Shown: positions 36,570 to 47,138, counted from the stretch's first letter. The stretch is DNA of 64,000 nucleotides from Dyadobacter jiangsuensis (GCF_003014695.1 NZ_PYAS01000012.1:62001-126000), one strand, 5' to 3'. Notes: generated by a model not told the origin, from the sequence alone. Numbers and translations are program-made.

Positions 36570-36603
36570 AAAATGCCGGAACGGGTTACGCTCCGGCATT
36601 TTT
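36570..36603 (-). terminator. Hairpin terminator between atpA and atpG
   Basis: AAAATGCCGGA (36570-36580) pairs with TCCGGCATTTT (36592-36602) over 11 bases with an 11-base loop. On the minus strand T residues follow. It lies just after the atpA stop. Confidence 0.8.
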
Positions 36604-36610
36604 ACCGGTG

Positions 36611-38188
<1,578 letters not shown>

Positions 38189-38477
38189 AGTATAATTGAC
38201 TTATTTAGAGTATAGTAGTAAGTTTTCTGAAAACTGCCGCAAAGGTAGAGTTTTATTTTGGTAAAAACAGAATGATTTAACTAAAACCTGTGATATAAAA
38301 TTAGATTTTTCCAAGGATCGGGGCAGAAGGGCACTACGGAACGCAAATTTACCGTTTATCAGCTTCTAATAACATTTTTAAAACTTTTTTAGGTACTGAT
38401 TGTGTTTTTGTTGTAATTGAGATCGTTAATAACACTTATCTATTAAATTCTAATCTTTTCGACCGTCTTTCAGTATA
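38189..38477. other. Divergent control region between atpA and the FKBP gene
   Basis: 289 bases, AT-rich, without a coding frame. It holds the atpA -7 box described separately. On the FKBP side I see only A/T-rich stretches and no clear promoter box. Confidence 0.6.
38240..38247 (-). promoter_or_regulatory. Candidate -7 promoter box of atpA
   Basis: On the minus strand this reads TACCTTTG, a full TAnnTTTG match, about 50 bases before the atpA start. A clear -33 element was not found. Confidence 0.5.
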
Positions 38478-39236
38478 ATGTACAAATTAGAAAAAACCAT
38501 TTTAGCAGCCCTGGCATTTGGAGTATTGGCAACCGCGGAAGGCAACGCACAGACTATCAAGAAAACAACAAAACCCGCCGCAACTGTAAAGAAATCAGCG
38601 GCAACACCTGCAAAAACAACAGCAGCCCCTGCAACATTGAAAACGTCAGCCGACTCTTTGTCTGCGGCAATAGGGGTGAGCTTCGCAAATTCGATAGCAT
38701 CACAAGGAATTAAGGACCTGAATGCCGACCTGCTTACACAAACGGTAAAAGCAGCTTTGAAAGGCGAAAAAACCGCATTTACGTCGGATGAGGCGAATAT
38801 GTTCATCCAGGGCTACTTCACGAAGATGATGGAGGAAAAAGGAGCCGTAGTGCGTCAGGAAGGCGAGAAGTTTTTGGAAGAAAACAAGAAGAAGGAAGGT
38901 GTAGTGACCACTGAAAGCGGTCTGCAATATCAGATTATCAAGAATGGCGACGGTCCTAAGCCGGCAGCGACAGATAAAGTGAAAACACACTATCATGGAA
39001 CATTGACCAATGGAACAGTTTTTGACAGCTCAGTCGACAGAGGCGAGCCGGTTGAATTCCCGGTCAATGGCGTGATCAAAGGATGGACCGAAGCGCTTCA
39101 GTTAATGCCTGTCGGATCGAAATGGAAGCTTTTCATTCCATATCAGCTGGCTTACGGTGAGCGTGCGGCGGGCCCTCAGATACCGGCTTATTCAGCCCTC
39201 GTATTTGAGGTTGAATTATTGGAAATCGTAAAATAG
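38478..39236 (+). CDS. FKBP-type peptidyl-prolyl cis-trans isomerase, exported
   Basis: 252 residues. A signal peptide (MYKLEKTILAALAFGVLATA, cleavage near GNAQ) is followed by a Lys/Ala/Thr-rich linker (about 26-60). Next comes an FKBP N-terminal dimerisation-type domain (about 65-135, SLSAAIGVSFANSI) and the FKBP catalytic domain (about 145-252: VKTHYHGTLTNGTVFDSSVD, GVIKGWTEALQLMPVGSKWK, PYQLAYGERAAG). It resembles FkpA/Mip foldases of the periplasm. The Prc protease gene follows 11 bases later, so the pair may serve envelope protein quality control. Confidence 0.93.
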   Translation: MYKLEKTILAALAFGVLATAEGNAQTIKKTTKPAATVKKSAATPAKTTAAPATLKTSADSLSAAIGVSFANSIASQGIKDLNADLLTQTVKAALKGEKTAFTSDEANMFIQGYFTKMMEEKGAVVRQEGEKFLEENKKKEGVVTTESGLQYQIIKNGDGPKPAATDKVKTHYHGTLTNGTVFDSSVDRGEPVEFPVNGVIKGWTEALQLMPVGSKWKLFIPYQLAYGERAAGPQIPAYSALVFEVELLEIVK

Positions 39237-39247
39237 CAAACGTGCAA

Positions 39248-41371
39248 ATGAAAAAGTATCTTATCACTCTTATTCCGGTTGTGTTGCTGGGTTGGCAGCG
39301 GGGCCCTGTTCAGGAACGAGGAGGGGTAATGGCTCCAACGGCCACCTCCATGGATGAAGATATCAAACCAATTCCGGCGCAATACAAGGCGGAGGAGCTG
39401 ACGACGCGGATCTTATCCAGCTATCATTACAGAAAAACGAAGCTGAATGACTCTCTTTCGGCCGCGATTTTTGATAAGTATATCGACGCGATCGACCACG
39501 GCAAGCTCTATTACCTGGCTTCTGACCTGGCGGAATTCGAGCAGTATAAGAACTCTTTCGATGACTATTTGCAGAAAAGAGAACTGGACGTTCCTTTCCA
39601 GATGTATAACGTTTTCAGAAAGCGCTACAAGGAAAGAAGCGAGTATATCCAAACGTTGCTGAAAGAAGCCAAGCCTTTTGACTTCAATCAGGACGAGTCG
39701 ATGAACACCGACCGCGAAAAAGCGGCCTGGGCGAAAAACACCGACGAACTGAATGACACGTGGCGGAAATACCTGAAAAGCGAGGCATTAGACCTCAAAC
39801 TGTCGGGTAAAGCGGACACAGCTGTGGTAAGCACCCTGCGCGACCGCTACAAGAGCCGCGACCGCGCGTTGGGCCGTATCCGTACCGAGCAGGTATTCCA
39901 GATGTTCATGAATGCGTACGCCGAGTCGCTCGACCCGCACACGAGCTACATGGCGCCTACTTCGGCGGATCGTTTTAAACAGGAAATGAGCCAGTCGCTG
40001 GAAGGTATCGGCGCATTGCTTCGCGAGGAGGACAACTATATTAAAATCGTTGAAGTAATCCCGGGAGGTCCGGCATTCAAAGGAAAACAGCTTAAAAAGG
40101 AGGATAAGATCGTAGCTGTCGCACAAGGTGACGAAGGCAAATTTGTGGATATCGTCGGCTGGTTTGTGGACGATGCTGTGAAACTGATCAAGGGTCCGAA
40201 ATCGACTGTCGTGCGTTTGCAGGTAATCTCAGCAGATGCATTGCCCGGCACACCGCCTAAGGAGTACCGCCTGGTTCGCGAGAAGATCAAACTGGAAGAG
40301 CAGCGCGCAAAGAGCGAAATCGTATCCATTAATAATGGTAATAAAGATTACAAAATCGGCGTAATCGACATTCCGTTGTTCTACCGCGATTTCGAAGGTG
40401 CTCAGCACCGCGAGAAAGAGTTCTCAAGCACTACCCGGGACGTTCAGAAGCTGATCAACGATTTGCAGGCTTCGAATGTGGACGGTATCGTGATCGATCT
40501 GCGTAACAACGGCGGTGGTTCATTGACGGAAGCGGTTTCTTTGACCGGCTTGTTCATCAATCGCGGACCGGTGGTTCAGGTAAAAGAAAGCCAGGGCGAG
40601 ATTGAAGTACAATCCGACAACGATCCTAACATTGCCTATGACGGACCGCTGGCAGTTATGGTAAACCGATTCAGCGCGTCGGCTTCCGAAATCTTCGCGG
40701 CGGCGATCCAGGATTACAAACGTGGTTTGATCGTTGGTGAGCAGACTTACGGAAAAGGAACCGTTCAAACGTTGATCGACCTTAACCAGTGGGTGCCGAA
40801 AGAGCAGGATCAGCTTGGACAAGTGAAACTGACCGTCGCGAAATTCTACCGCATCAATGGCAGCAGCACGCAGTTGAAAGGTGTCACTCCGGATTTGGAA
40901 TTGCCTACTGCATTCAAAGTGAATGAATACGGCGAAGGCTCACAGCCAAGTGCATTGCCTTGGGATCAGATTGCGTCGTCGCGCTATGAAGTAACGAGCA
41001 ATATCAATCCTAAGATCGTCGAGCAACTCCGCGACAAGTACAAGCACCGCCTCAAAACCGACGAAGAACTGAAAACGCTTGTAAAAACGCTGAACGACTT
41101 TAAAGAAGCACGCGAGAACAAAATCGTCTCTTTGCAGGAATCGAAACGCAAAGCGGAGCGCGACGAGGCGGAGAAGAAACGCGCTGCTATGAAGCAACTT
41201 GGTGAGGACAGTGTAGACGAGGATGAAGATGAAGCTGACTCAAAAGTAGCTGAGGCCCCCAAGGAGGTGAAGAAGAAAAAGGATATTTATCTTACCGAAA
41301 CCGGCCGAATGCTGGCGGACCTGATCGTGATCTCGAAAGAGCCGAGCCTGGCTGGGACCAAGAAGAAGTAA
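39248..41371 (+). CDS. prc: Carboxy-terminal processing protease Prc/Tsp (S41)
   Basis: 707 residues from the ATG at 39248 (MKKYLITLIPVVLLG). A GTG two codons earlier is also in frame. The protein is exported and degrades or trims misfolded envelope proteins from the C-terminus. Domain order: Tsp N-terminal helical domain (about 35-230), PDZ (about 235-340), S41 protease (about 355-560) and a coiled, acidic C-terminal part. Catalytic Ser478 lies in NRFSASASEIFAA and Lys503 in YGKGTVQ, the same spacing (25) as in E. coli Tsp. It probably shares a transcript with the FKBP gene. Confidence 0.95.
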   Translation: MKKYLITLIPVVLLGWQRGPVQERGGVMAPTATSMDEDIKPIPAQYKAEELTTRILSSYHYRKTKLNDSLSAAIFDKYIDAIDHGKLYYLASDLAEFEQYKNSFDDYLQKRELDVPFQMYNVFRKRYKERSEYIQTLLKEAKPFDFNQDESMNTDREKAAWAKNTDELNDTWRKYLKSEALDLKLSGKADTAVVSTLRDRYKSRDRALGRIRTEQVFQMFMNAYAESLDPHTSYMAPTSADRFKQEMSQSLEGIGALLREEDNYIKIVEVIPGGPAFKGKQLKKEDKIVAVAQGDEGKFVDIVGWFVDDAVKLIKGPKSTVVRLQVISADALPGTPPKEYRLVREKIKLEEQRAKSEIVSINNGNKDYKIGVIDIPLFYRDFEGAQHREKEFSSTTRDVQKLINDLQASNVDGIVIDLRNNGGGSLTEAVSLTGLFINRGPVVQVKESQGEIEVQSDNDPNIAYDGPLAVMVNRFSASASEIFAAAIQDYKRGLIVGEQTYGKGTVQTLIDLNQWVPKEQDQLGQVKLTVAKFYRINGSSTQLKGVTPDLELPTAFKVNEYGEGSQPSALPWDQIASSRYEVTSNINPKIVEQLRDKYKHRLKTDEELKTLVKTLNDFKEARENKIVSLQESKRKAERDEAEKKRAAMKQLGEDSVDEDEDEADSKVAEAPKEVKKKKDIYLTETGRMLADLIVISKEPSLAGTKKK

Positions 41372-41391
41372 TATTCGAAATGTTTATATTG

Positions 41392-41425
41392 AAAAGAGCA
41401 CGGATTGTGAGATCCGTGCTCTTTT
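41392..41425. terminator. Bidirectional terminator between prc and the small membrane protein gene
   Basis: A perfect 14-bp stem AAAAGAGCACGGAT / ATCCGTGCTCTTTT has a six-base loop and T-runs on both strands. It sits between two convergent genes. Confidence 0.88.
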
Positions 41426-41429
41426 TGCG

Positions 41430-41816
41430 TTAATGGAGTTTGTCAAGTCTGTTGTTAACTATATTGATTTTGGCAAGGACAATCGGCAGCAGGCGTTTCG
41501 ATTCATCTTTGTTGAGCATTAGCGTTACAAGTGAATCCAGTGCTTGCAAACTATCCGAAGAACAAGCAGCCTGAGTTCGCAAGACAACATCCAGATATTC
41601 CCATTCCTGTCTCACATCTTCGATGGTATTTTGTGCAACGTCAATTTGGCCTGTAACGCATTCCCCCCTCAGCTTGTGGAGCAACTTGTTGATAGCTATG
41701 ATGTGGTGTGTTTTCGGATGACGAGTCGGAGCTTGCCGCCGTAATAGGAGCGAGAAAATAAGGAGAGCAAGCACGATAATGCAAGCCCTAACAACCGATA
41801 TTCCTTTGAATGCCAT
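41430..41816 (-). CDS. Small single-pass membrane protein, unknown
   Basis: 128 residues. One hydrophobic segment near the N-terminus (VVRACIIVLALLIFSLLL, about 8-25) is followed by a basic stretch (RRQAPTRHPKTHH) and a helical, leucine-rich C-terminal domain (about 40-128) with no motif I recognise. The positive-inside rule would place the helical domain in the cytoplasm, though an uncleaved signal sequence is possible. It begins 22 bases after the XRE regulator gene, so the two form a likely pair. Confidence 0.6.
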   Translation of the reverse strand: MAFKGISVVRACIIVLALLIFSLLLRRQAPTRHPKTHHIIAINKLLHKLRGECVTGQIDVAQNTIEDVRQEWEYLDVVLRTQAACSSDSLQALDSLVTLMLNKDESKRLLPIVLAKINIVNNRLDKLH

Positions 41817-41838
41817 ACGTGTGTATGAATGAGCGGGT

Positions 41839-42087
41839 TTAGACTATCTGGTTTTTACATACCTGCCTTTTGCTAATATGGTTGTCATAAAACGTTTTCA
41901 TTTCAAACTGGTCGCGGAAGCCTAAATACCTTGCGATATTACTCGCCACTTCTTTGGAAATCCGGGTTTTGCCATTTTCAAGTTTACTGACGGACTGCTG
42001 GCGAACTTGTAAGAGCTGGGCGATTTCCGATTGTTTTACGCCTTTCATCATACGTACAGCCCTGATTATCTTGAAGAAATCTGTCAT
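41839..42087 (-). CDS. XRE-type helix-turn-helix regulator
   Basis: 82 residues, nearly all of it one Cro/CI-type HTH domain: FFKIIRAVRMMKGVKQSEIA then QLLQVRQQSVSKLENGKTRI, with SKEVASNIARYLGF. There is no extra sensor domain. It is divergent from the lipoprotein operon at 42246. The control region between them holds two copies of a short dyad that could be its operator. Confidence 0.88.
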   Translation of the reverse strand: MTDFFKIIRAVRMMKGVKQSEIAQLLQVRQQSVSKLENGKTRISKEVASNIARYLGFRDQFEMKTFYDNHISKRQVCKNQIV

Positions 42088-42119
42088 AATTTATGAAGTG
42101 TGTGGAGGAAGGAATGCTG

Positions 42120-42127
42120 CGAAAGTA
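42120..42127 (-). promoter_or_regulatory. Possible -7 box of the XRE regulator gene
   Basis: On the minus strand the box reads TACTTTCG, one mismatch from TAnnTTTG, about 33 bases before the regulator start. Confidence 0.3.
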
Positions 42128-42150
42128 TATGATTTACAATTGATGGTCAA

Positions 42151-42191
42151 GTTGTAAAGTACAACCGGTGTAAGTGTAAAGTACAACCGGT
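42151..42191. repeat. Two 17-bp direct repeats with internal dyad, candidate operator
   Basis: TGTAAAGTACAACCGGT occurs at 42153-42169 and 42175-42191, a period of 22 bases (about two helical turns). With its flank, the first copy is the dyad GTTGTA-AAG-TACAAC (42151-42165). The second keeps TGTA-AAG-TACA. The pair sits just upstream of a TAnnTTTG box and between divergent genes. Confidence 0.75.
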
Positions 42192-42211
42192 TCTTTTTTG
42201 TGTGCTAAAAA

Positions 42212-42219
42212 TAGTTTTG
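42212..42219 (+). promoter_or_regulatory. Candidate -7 promoter box of the lipoprotein/DsbA-like operon
   Basis: TAGTTTTG matches TAnnTTTG, 27 bases before the ATG at 42246. The repeated dyads occupy the expected -33 region. Confidence 0.45.
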
Positions 42220-42245
42220 TCTCTTTGTAGTGTGAGGAAATACAC

Positions 42246-43208
42246 ATGCTTATGAAAAAACTACATCTCCTGAACCGTTGTATTTCCAGCGCGATACCTA
42301 TCGTCGCTCTACTTCCTCTGATTTCGTGTAAGGAAATGAGTGAGAAGGCTGATGGGACGGCATTGGGGCCACTCGTTGAAAAGATTGAGACAGCCTACGC
42401 TGCCGGGTGCAAGAAGAATGAACGCACTTCTCCGGTGGAGAAAGAAACAGCCGCTTCAAAGGAAATACAGGAAGCTGTTCGAGAAAGGCTGTTTAGCTAT
42501 CAAAAGTCATTCGAATCCCGATACAAAGTCACCAGAAGTCTTTCTGAAGGCTATCCTGTCGGCGTGATTCCTGCAATGGATGTCTGTCCTGCCGGATCGG
42601 AAAAGGTTAAAATATTCATGGATAACCAGGATAACGGGAACACGACGAGCTCGGGCTGGACGGGATCCTGGTCCATAGACGGCAATGGTAATACCGGGCA
42701 CACCTTTTGCGTCGTATACGGGGCGGCGTTTAAATTTATGACCTTCAATTCGCCGACAGAATATCTTCTGTTGAGATTGGGAAATAATAAAACAGTGTAT
42801 ATGGAACCGCGTGTTTGGAACGTCTACATTGACAATGAAGATAACAACAACAAGAATGCTTTGCTAGAAGGAGATTTTAGTCCGAATGTGATTAATAAGA
42901 ACGGAACTAACTTTCAATTTTGGGCGATTGCCGGAAAGAATACACCCGGACCGAACCAGGATACCCAATTTCCTGATATGGGGTTCAGTTATGGAGTTTT
43001 AGGAACATTTACTTCACCCGTTGTAGGCGGTGCGGCCGGCATGGGAACTTTCAAAACTGATGACGAGAACAGCAGCAATGCGAATCAGCTGTATTCTGTC
43101 GATTGGGTAACTAATGCGGTGACGGGTGATTCACACGTGCAAGGTTTTGGGGTTGACAGGACAAACGATCCGGGTAATACCACTTTCAACATCCGAAGAG
43201 CCAGGTGA
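42246..43208 (+). CDS. Lipoprotein with Asp/Asn-rich repeats, unknown family
   Basis: 320 residues, or 318 from the second ATG. A signal sequence with lipobox LISC gives lipid attachment at Cys28. The segment to about residue 105 is helical and charged. The rest is beta-rich with two similar Asp/Asn-rich elements, FMDNQDNGN and YIDNEDNNN, which resemble calcium-binding loops but are not a defined motif. Paired cysteines (DVCPAG and TFCVVYG) could form a disulfide. I do not recognise the family. Its stop overlaps the GTG start of the DsbA-like gene by four bases, so the two are translationally coupled. Confidence 0.75.
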   Translation: MLMKKLHLLNRCISSAIPIVALLPLISCKEMSEKADGTALGPLVEKIETAYAAGCKKNERTSPVEKETAASKEIQEAVRERLFSYQKSFESRYKVTRSLSEGYPVGVIPAMDVCPAGSEKVKIFMDNQDNGNTTSSGWTGSWSIDGNGNTGHTFCVVYGAAFKFMTFNSPTEYLLLRLGNNKTVYMEPRVWNVYIDNEDNNNKNALLEGDFSPNVINKNGTNFQFWAIAGKNTPGPNQDTQFPDMGFSYGVLGTFTSPVVGGAAGMGTFKTDDENSSNANQLYSVDWVTNAVTGDSHVQGFGVDRTNDPGNTTFNIRRAR

Positions 43209-44224
43209 AGTCAAAAATCGGCTATTTTGTTGGACCATCTATTTGGTTGATAGTTGTTCTAGTGGCTTGCGAACGTCCTAAGGAAAGGAAAATCGCGGGA
43301 GAAGTGGACGGGCAGAAAATCTATCTGGATGAGGTGGATAACCTGATCACCAATTCTCTTTATGAATATTTGTTTGCCATTTTTGATGCCCGAAGTATTG
43401 CTGCTAATGAATTGATCAACAGTAAAGTGTTGTCGATGGAGGCGCGGGGCAGGAACATATCAATTGACTCGCTGGTGCTATTGGAAACGGCTAGAATTGG
43501 AAAGATCGAAACCAAAGCTAAATATGTCCTTGACAACGGTCTACAAGCGGGGGTGGTAGACGAAAAACGCCCATTCAAACTGTTTGAATTGGATAGTAAT
43601 GAGGGTAGGGACATTCTCGAAGAAAGCTATCAAAAGTTTCTAAAGGTTCGGTTGGTTGAAGAATTGAGAGCGAAATACCAGATCAAATTATCTTTGGAAC
43701 GTCCGAAACCACCTTTGATTAAGACGGATGGCATGCTTACTCACGTAAGAGGAAAGATCAATTCAACTATCTCGGTCATTGTCATTTCAGATTTTGATTG
43801 TCCGGTTTGCAGACGTGCCTATGCGCAACTTAGAGAATTGTATGGAAAATATAGCGATCGTATTCGATTTGAGGTAATTAACCTGTCTCCGGATGTTACA
43901 AACTCAATCTTGTTCTCGGAATGTGCGGGTGGGCAAGGGCGGTTTTGGGATGCTTATGAGGCGCTTTTTGCAGGGGATGTTTACCCGATAAACGTAGATA
44001 CCCTTATCAAGAAGCTAAGGCTGAAAAAAGCCGAATGCTTAAGATGTCTGAAATCTGAACGTATGAGTAGTGATATAGTAAATAATATGCGTCGCTTGCG
44101 CTCTATGGGAATTGAAATGACACCAACAATCCTCATCAGCCGCAGAATCTACTACGGGCCAATTGAAAGTACGGCAATTGGAAAGCATCTGAATGAACTA
44201 CTGGCAAAAGGCGGGACGGAGTAA
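43205..44224 (+). CDS. DsbA-like thioredoxin-fold lipoprotein
   Basis: 339 residues. The GTG at 43205 overlaps the previous stop (GTGA), and no ATG lies near the start. The lipobox is VLVAC (Cys22). Residues about 30-165 are helical and resemble the SurA/PpiC N-terminal domain (GEVDGQKIYLDEVDNLI). The C-terminal part is a DsbA-type thioredoxin fold: VIVISDFDCPVCRRAY with the CPVC site at 199-202, ECAGGQGRFWDAYEALF, and the cis-proline loop MTPTILISRR. It probably makes or reshuffles disulfides in the envelope, perhaps in the lipoprotein encoded just before it (inference). Confidence 0.85.
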   Translation: MKSKIGYFVGPSIWLIVVLVACERPKERKIAGEVDGQKIYLDEVDNLITNSLYEYLFAIFDARSIAANELINSKVLSMEARGRNISIDSLVLLETARIGKIETKAKYVLDNGLQAGVVDEKRPFKLFELDSNEGRDILEESYQKFLKVRLVEELRAKYQIKLSLERPKPPLIKTDGMLTHVRGKINSTISVIVISDFDCPVCRRAYAQLRELYGKYSDRIRFEVINLSPDVTNSILFSECAGGQGRFWDAYEALFAGDVYPINVDTLIKKLRLKKAECLRCLKSERMSSDIVNNMRRLRSMGIEMTPTILISRRIYYGPIESTAIGKHLNELLAKGGTE

Positions 44225-44237
44225 ACGTGGAACGCGA

Positions 44238-45626
44238 ATGAAACGACTGATACCATCGCTTCTCGCACTTTGCTGCGCATGCGAGAAAAAGGATATCCTT
44301 CCCGACGATAAACCCCGTATCGTGGAAATGGAAGTAGTGGGAATCGATAAAAGGAGCGTTTTTATCGATCAGGCGAAAAATATGATCATCATCGAGTTAC
44401 CTGAGGGGATGAATCACTCACTATTGTACACCAAAGTGAAGCTAACAAAGGGAGCGGAGCTGGTACCAAGAATGTACGGTACTCGAATCGACTTGATTTG
44501 CGGCTCGCAAGAAGATGAATTTTTCATGGTTACCCGAAAGGATGCCGGGATAATGCCAGATACAGTCAAATATGCATTTCAATTTATTCAAAAGGCATCT
44601 TTAAGGATCGAACTGCCCGACGGACAAAAAGAGAACCAATATCAAATAGCACGGGGTGAATCACTCTATATTAAAGTAGCGAATTTTCTTGATGGATTAC
44701 CCGGCGAAATTCGTTTGGAACACCAGTTAGACCAGGCTGCACCAGCGATAACCATAGGTGGTTGCGACTTTGGATTTGAAGAACGTCCGGAGGCGGGTGC
44801 GCTGGATGGGCAATTGGAATTAGTGATACCTCTTGCTACTCCCATTGTGCCAGGACCCTATGCAGTGTCGTTCCGCAAAAAAAACGGTCGGATGGCGACG
44901 GCATCAAAGCCTCTGATGTTGACGAAAGGACCCATTCGATTATCGTGGAGCGGTTACCTACCTCAACGTTCCGTTAATGGTGCACCTGTCACGATCACCG
45001 GATATAACCTGTATGAAAGTAGCAATCTGGCTATTGTACTTACTGATACGGAAGGAAAGAAGCATCAAACGAAAATTACAAAGTATGACCCATTCGGGCA
45101 GAGCTTGACATTCGATCCTGGTCTTGACATCAAGCCAGGATATTACACTTTGCAGATATTGACCAATGGAAAGTTGGCCTCCTATTATAGTGGGACCTGG
45201 CTATTTCAGAACTATCGGTTTGCCGTGACGAAAACTGCGCAGCATCCATTTATTATGATGTTTGAAAGGTCAGACGATAAAAACCAGGAGTATGCAGACG
45301 TTTCCTTATACCGGGATAAACCATTGGCTTTTCAAAAGGATATAGGAGGAGGATATATATACTGGGGATTTGCAAATCTTAAAACTTCAATGCTCTGGTT
45401 CGATGTGGAGCTGGAATCGATTACCCAGCCGGGCTACGTTAAGCGAACAATAATTTGGGATAGGTATTTGAGTACATATCAGGAAGGCGCTGAACGGATG
45501 CTTGGAGATGCGTTCTACCCGAATTATCCACCAGGAAAATATCACATGCGCATAATCGTAACAAGGCCGGAAACCGGTGAAGAGTATAAAAGTGAGCCAT
45601 TTGAACGTGTAGTGGAAATAAAGTAA
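44238..45626 (+). CDS. Lipoprotein with IPT/TIG-like domain, unknown function
   Basis: 462 residues from the ATG at 44238 (MKRLIPSLLALCCACEKKD). An in-frame start at 44193 lies inside the previous gene and precedes the signal sequence. The lipobox region has three cysteines, so the exact lipidated one is unclear. The protein is beta-rich. Residues of about 250-325 (GAPVTITGYNLYESSNLAIV and IKPGYYTLQILTNG) look like an IPT/TIG Ig-like domain. No enzymatic motif is visible. It lies 13 bases after the DsbA-like gene and ends the operon at a hairpin. Confidence 0.75.
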   Translation: MKRLIPSLLALCCACEKKDILPDDKPRIVEMEVVGIDKRSVFIDQAKNMIIIELPEGMNHSLLYTKVKLTKGAELVPRMYGTRIDLICGSQEDEFFMVTRKDAGIMPDTVKYAFQFIQKASLRIELPDGQKENQYQIARGESLYIKVANFLDGLPGEIRLEHQLDQAAPAITIGGCDFGFEERPEAGALDGQLELVIPLATPIVPGPYAVSFRKKNGRMATASKPLMLTKGPIRLSWSGYLPQRSVNGAPVTITGYNLYESSNLAIVLTDTEGKKHQTKITKYDPFGQSLTFDPGLDIKPGYYTLQILTNGKLASYYSGTWLFQNYRFAVTKTAQHPFIMMFERSDDKNQEYADVSLYRDKPLAFQKDIGGGYIYWGFANLKTSMLWFDVELESITQPGYVKRTIIWDRYLSTYQEGAERMLGDAFYPNYPPGKYHMRIIVTRPETGEEYKSEPFERVVEIK

Positions 45627-45629
45627 GGC

Positions 45630-45661
45630 TAAACCAGGAAGATGAAAATCCTCCTGGTTTA
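45630..45661. terminator. Terminator of the lipoprotein/DsbA-like operon
   Basis: TAAACCAGGA (45630-45639) and TCCTGGTTTA (45652-45661) form a perfect 10-bp stem between two convergent units. It can serve both. Confidence 0.75.
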
Positions 45662-45670
45662 ATTAAGAAC

Positions 45671-47119
45671 CTACTCCCATCCTCCGCCCAATGCCCTATA
45701 CAACTCCACCAATGCCAGAAACTGCTCTTTCTGTACATTCGTAAGGTTCAATTCCTCTTGCAAAACACTCCGCTGCGCGGTGATTACTTCGAGGTAGGAG
45801 GCGTAGCCGGTGAGGAACAGGTCCTTGGAGGTGGCAACGGCTTGTTGCAGCACTTCCACTTCCTGTTTCTTCAAATCACCGATCTGGCGCGTGTTTTCGA
45901 GTTTTTTGAGGCTGGTGCTTACTTCGCCGAAGCCGTTTAAAACCGACTTGTTGTAGGCGTAAAGTGCTTCGAGACTTGCCGCTTCGGCGCGCTTCTGGTT
46001 TGCTTTTAATGCTTTCCGGTTGACTAGCGGGGCCGTCAGACCGCCTAGCGCGCTGTATGCGAGCGAACCGGTTGAGAAGAGGAGGTTGCTTTTAAAAGCA
46101 TTGAAACCAAGGAATGCGGTAATGTTCAATGAAGGCAGAAATGCCAGCTGTGCGGCCTGCTGCTCGGAATAGTTGGCGAGCAAGTCGAGTTGCGCCTGCT
46201 GAATGTCCGGTCTTCTGCGCAGCATTTGCACAGGTATGCCCGCGCTGACAGAGGGAGGCATTACCTGATCCAGCGTGGTGCTTCTTGTAATGGGTTGCGG
46301 GAAGCGACCGGTGAGCAGGTTTACATTGTTCTCAATCTCAATGATTTTTTGCTGTACTTCAAATTCCAGGCTGCGGGTGTTGAGTAGTTGGGCAGTAAGC
46401 TGTCGTACGCCGAGTTCATTGGCGCGCCCTGCTTCTTTCTGGATTTTAATGGTTTCAACGGCCGACTCCTGCAAGGCAATGTTTTTGCGGATAATGTCCA
46501 GCTCCGTATCCAGTGCCATCAGTTCGTAATAGGAACGTGCGATTTCCGAGATGAGGCCGGTGATGATCGCCTGGCGGCCTTTTTCGCTTGCAAGGAAACG
46601 GGTGTAAGCGGCTTTCTTCTGGTTTTTCAATTTACCCCAGATGTCGATTTCCCATGAGCTACGGAGGCCAAGGAAGTAATCGGGTAGGAAAGGATCCGGA
46701 AGGCGCCTGTCGTTGTCGAGGTTCTGCGAGAAATTGGTGTCGTAATTACCCACGCCATCCATGGTGTAATCGCCGAATTTGCGGCCACCGCCGGACACAT
46801 CGCCGGTCACAACAGGTAACATCGCTCCGTGGGCAGCCATGATGTTGCTTCGCGCCATTTCAATGCGCTGAACGGCCATTTTAAGATCGAGGTTATTCAG
46901 CAATGCAGTATCGATCAGCGAGACGAGGTGCCGGTCGTTGAAAAAGGTTTTCCATTGCAATGCCCCGATACCTGCCGAATCTGCCTGACCTGCGAAAGTG
47001 GCCGGGGTTTTGATTTGTGCGCGCTGCTCTACGGGCTGTGTCAGCTTACAACCCGTCACGGAGATCAGGATGGCGGCGAACAGTAGGCCGGAAGCATACT
47101 TTTTATTTCTTTTCATCAA
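45671..47119 (-). CDS. RND efflux outer-membrane factor (OprM/NodT type lipoprotein)
   Basis: 482 residues. Lipobox SVTGC marks an outer-membrane lipoprotein. The two TolC-type repeats are visible: LIDTALLNNLDLKMAVQRIE early, and the signature AGIPVQMLRRRPDIQQAQLD near residue 300 with LAFLPSLNITAFLGF after it. It should form the trimeric exit duct of the tripartite pump. It is the last gene of the adaptor-permease-duct operon, 63 bases after the permease gene with a strong hairpin between them. Confidence 0.94.
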   Translation of the reverse strand: MMKRNKKYASGLLFAAILISVTGCKLTQPVEQRAQIKTPATFAGQADSAGIGALQWKTFFNDRHLVSLIDTALLNNLDLKMAVQRIEMARSNIMAAHGAMLPVVTGDVSGGGRKFGDYTMDGVGNYDTNFSQNLDNDRRLPDPFLPDYFLGLRSSWEIDIWGKLKNQKKAAYTRFLASEKGRQAIITGLISEIARSYYELMALDTELDIIRKNIALQESAVETIKIQKEAGRANELGVRQLTAQLLNTRSLEFEVQQKIIEIENNVNLLTGRFPQPITRSTTLDQVMPPSVSAGIPVQMLRRRPDIQQAQLDLLANYSEQQAAQLAFLPSLNITAFLGFNAFKSNLLFSTGSLAYSALGGLTAPLVNRKALKANQKRAEAASLEALYAYNKSVLNGFGEVSTSLKKLENTRQIGDLKKQEVEVLQQAVATSKDLFLTGYASYLEVITAQRSVLQEELNLTNVQKEQFLALVELYRALGGGWE

Positions 47120-47138
47120 TATAAAATCTGATTTGAAA

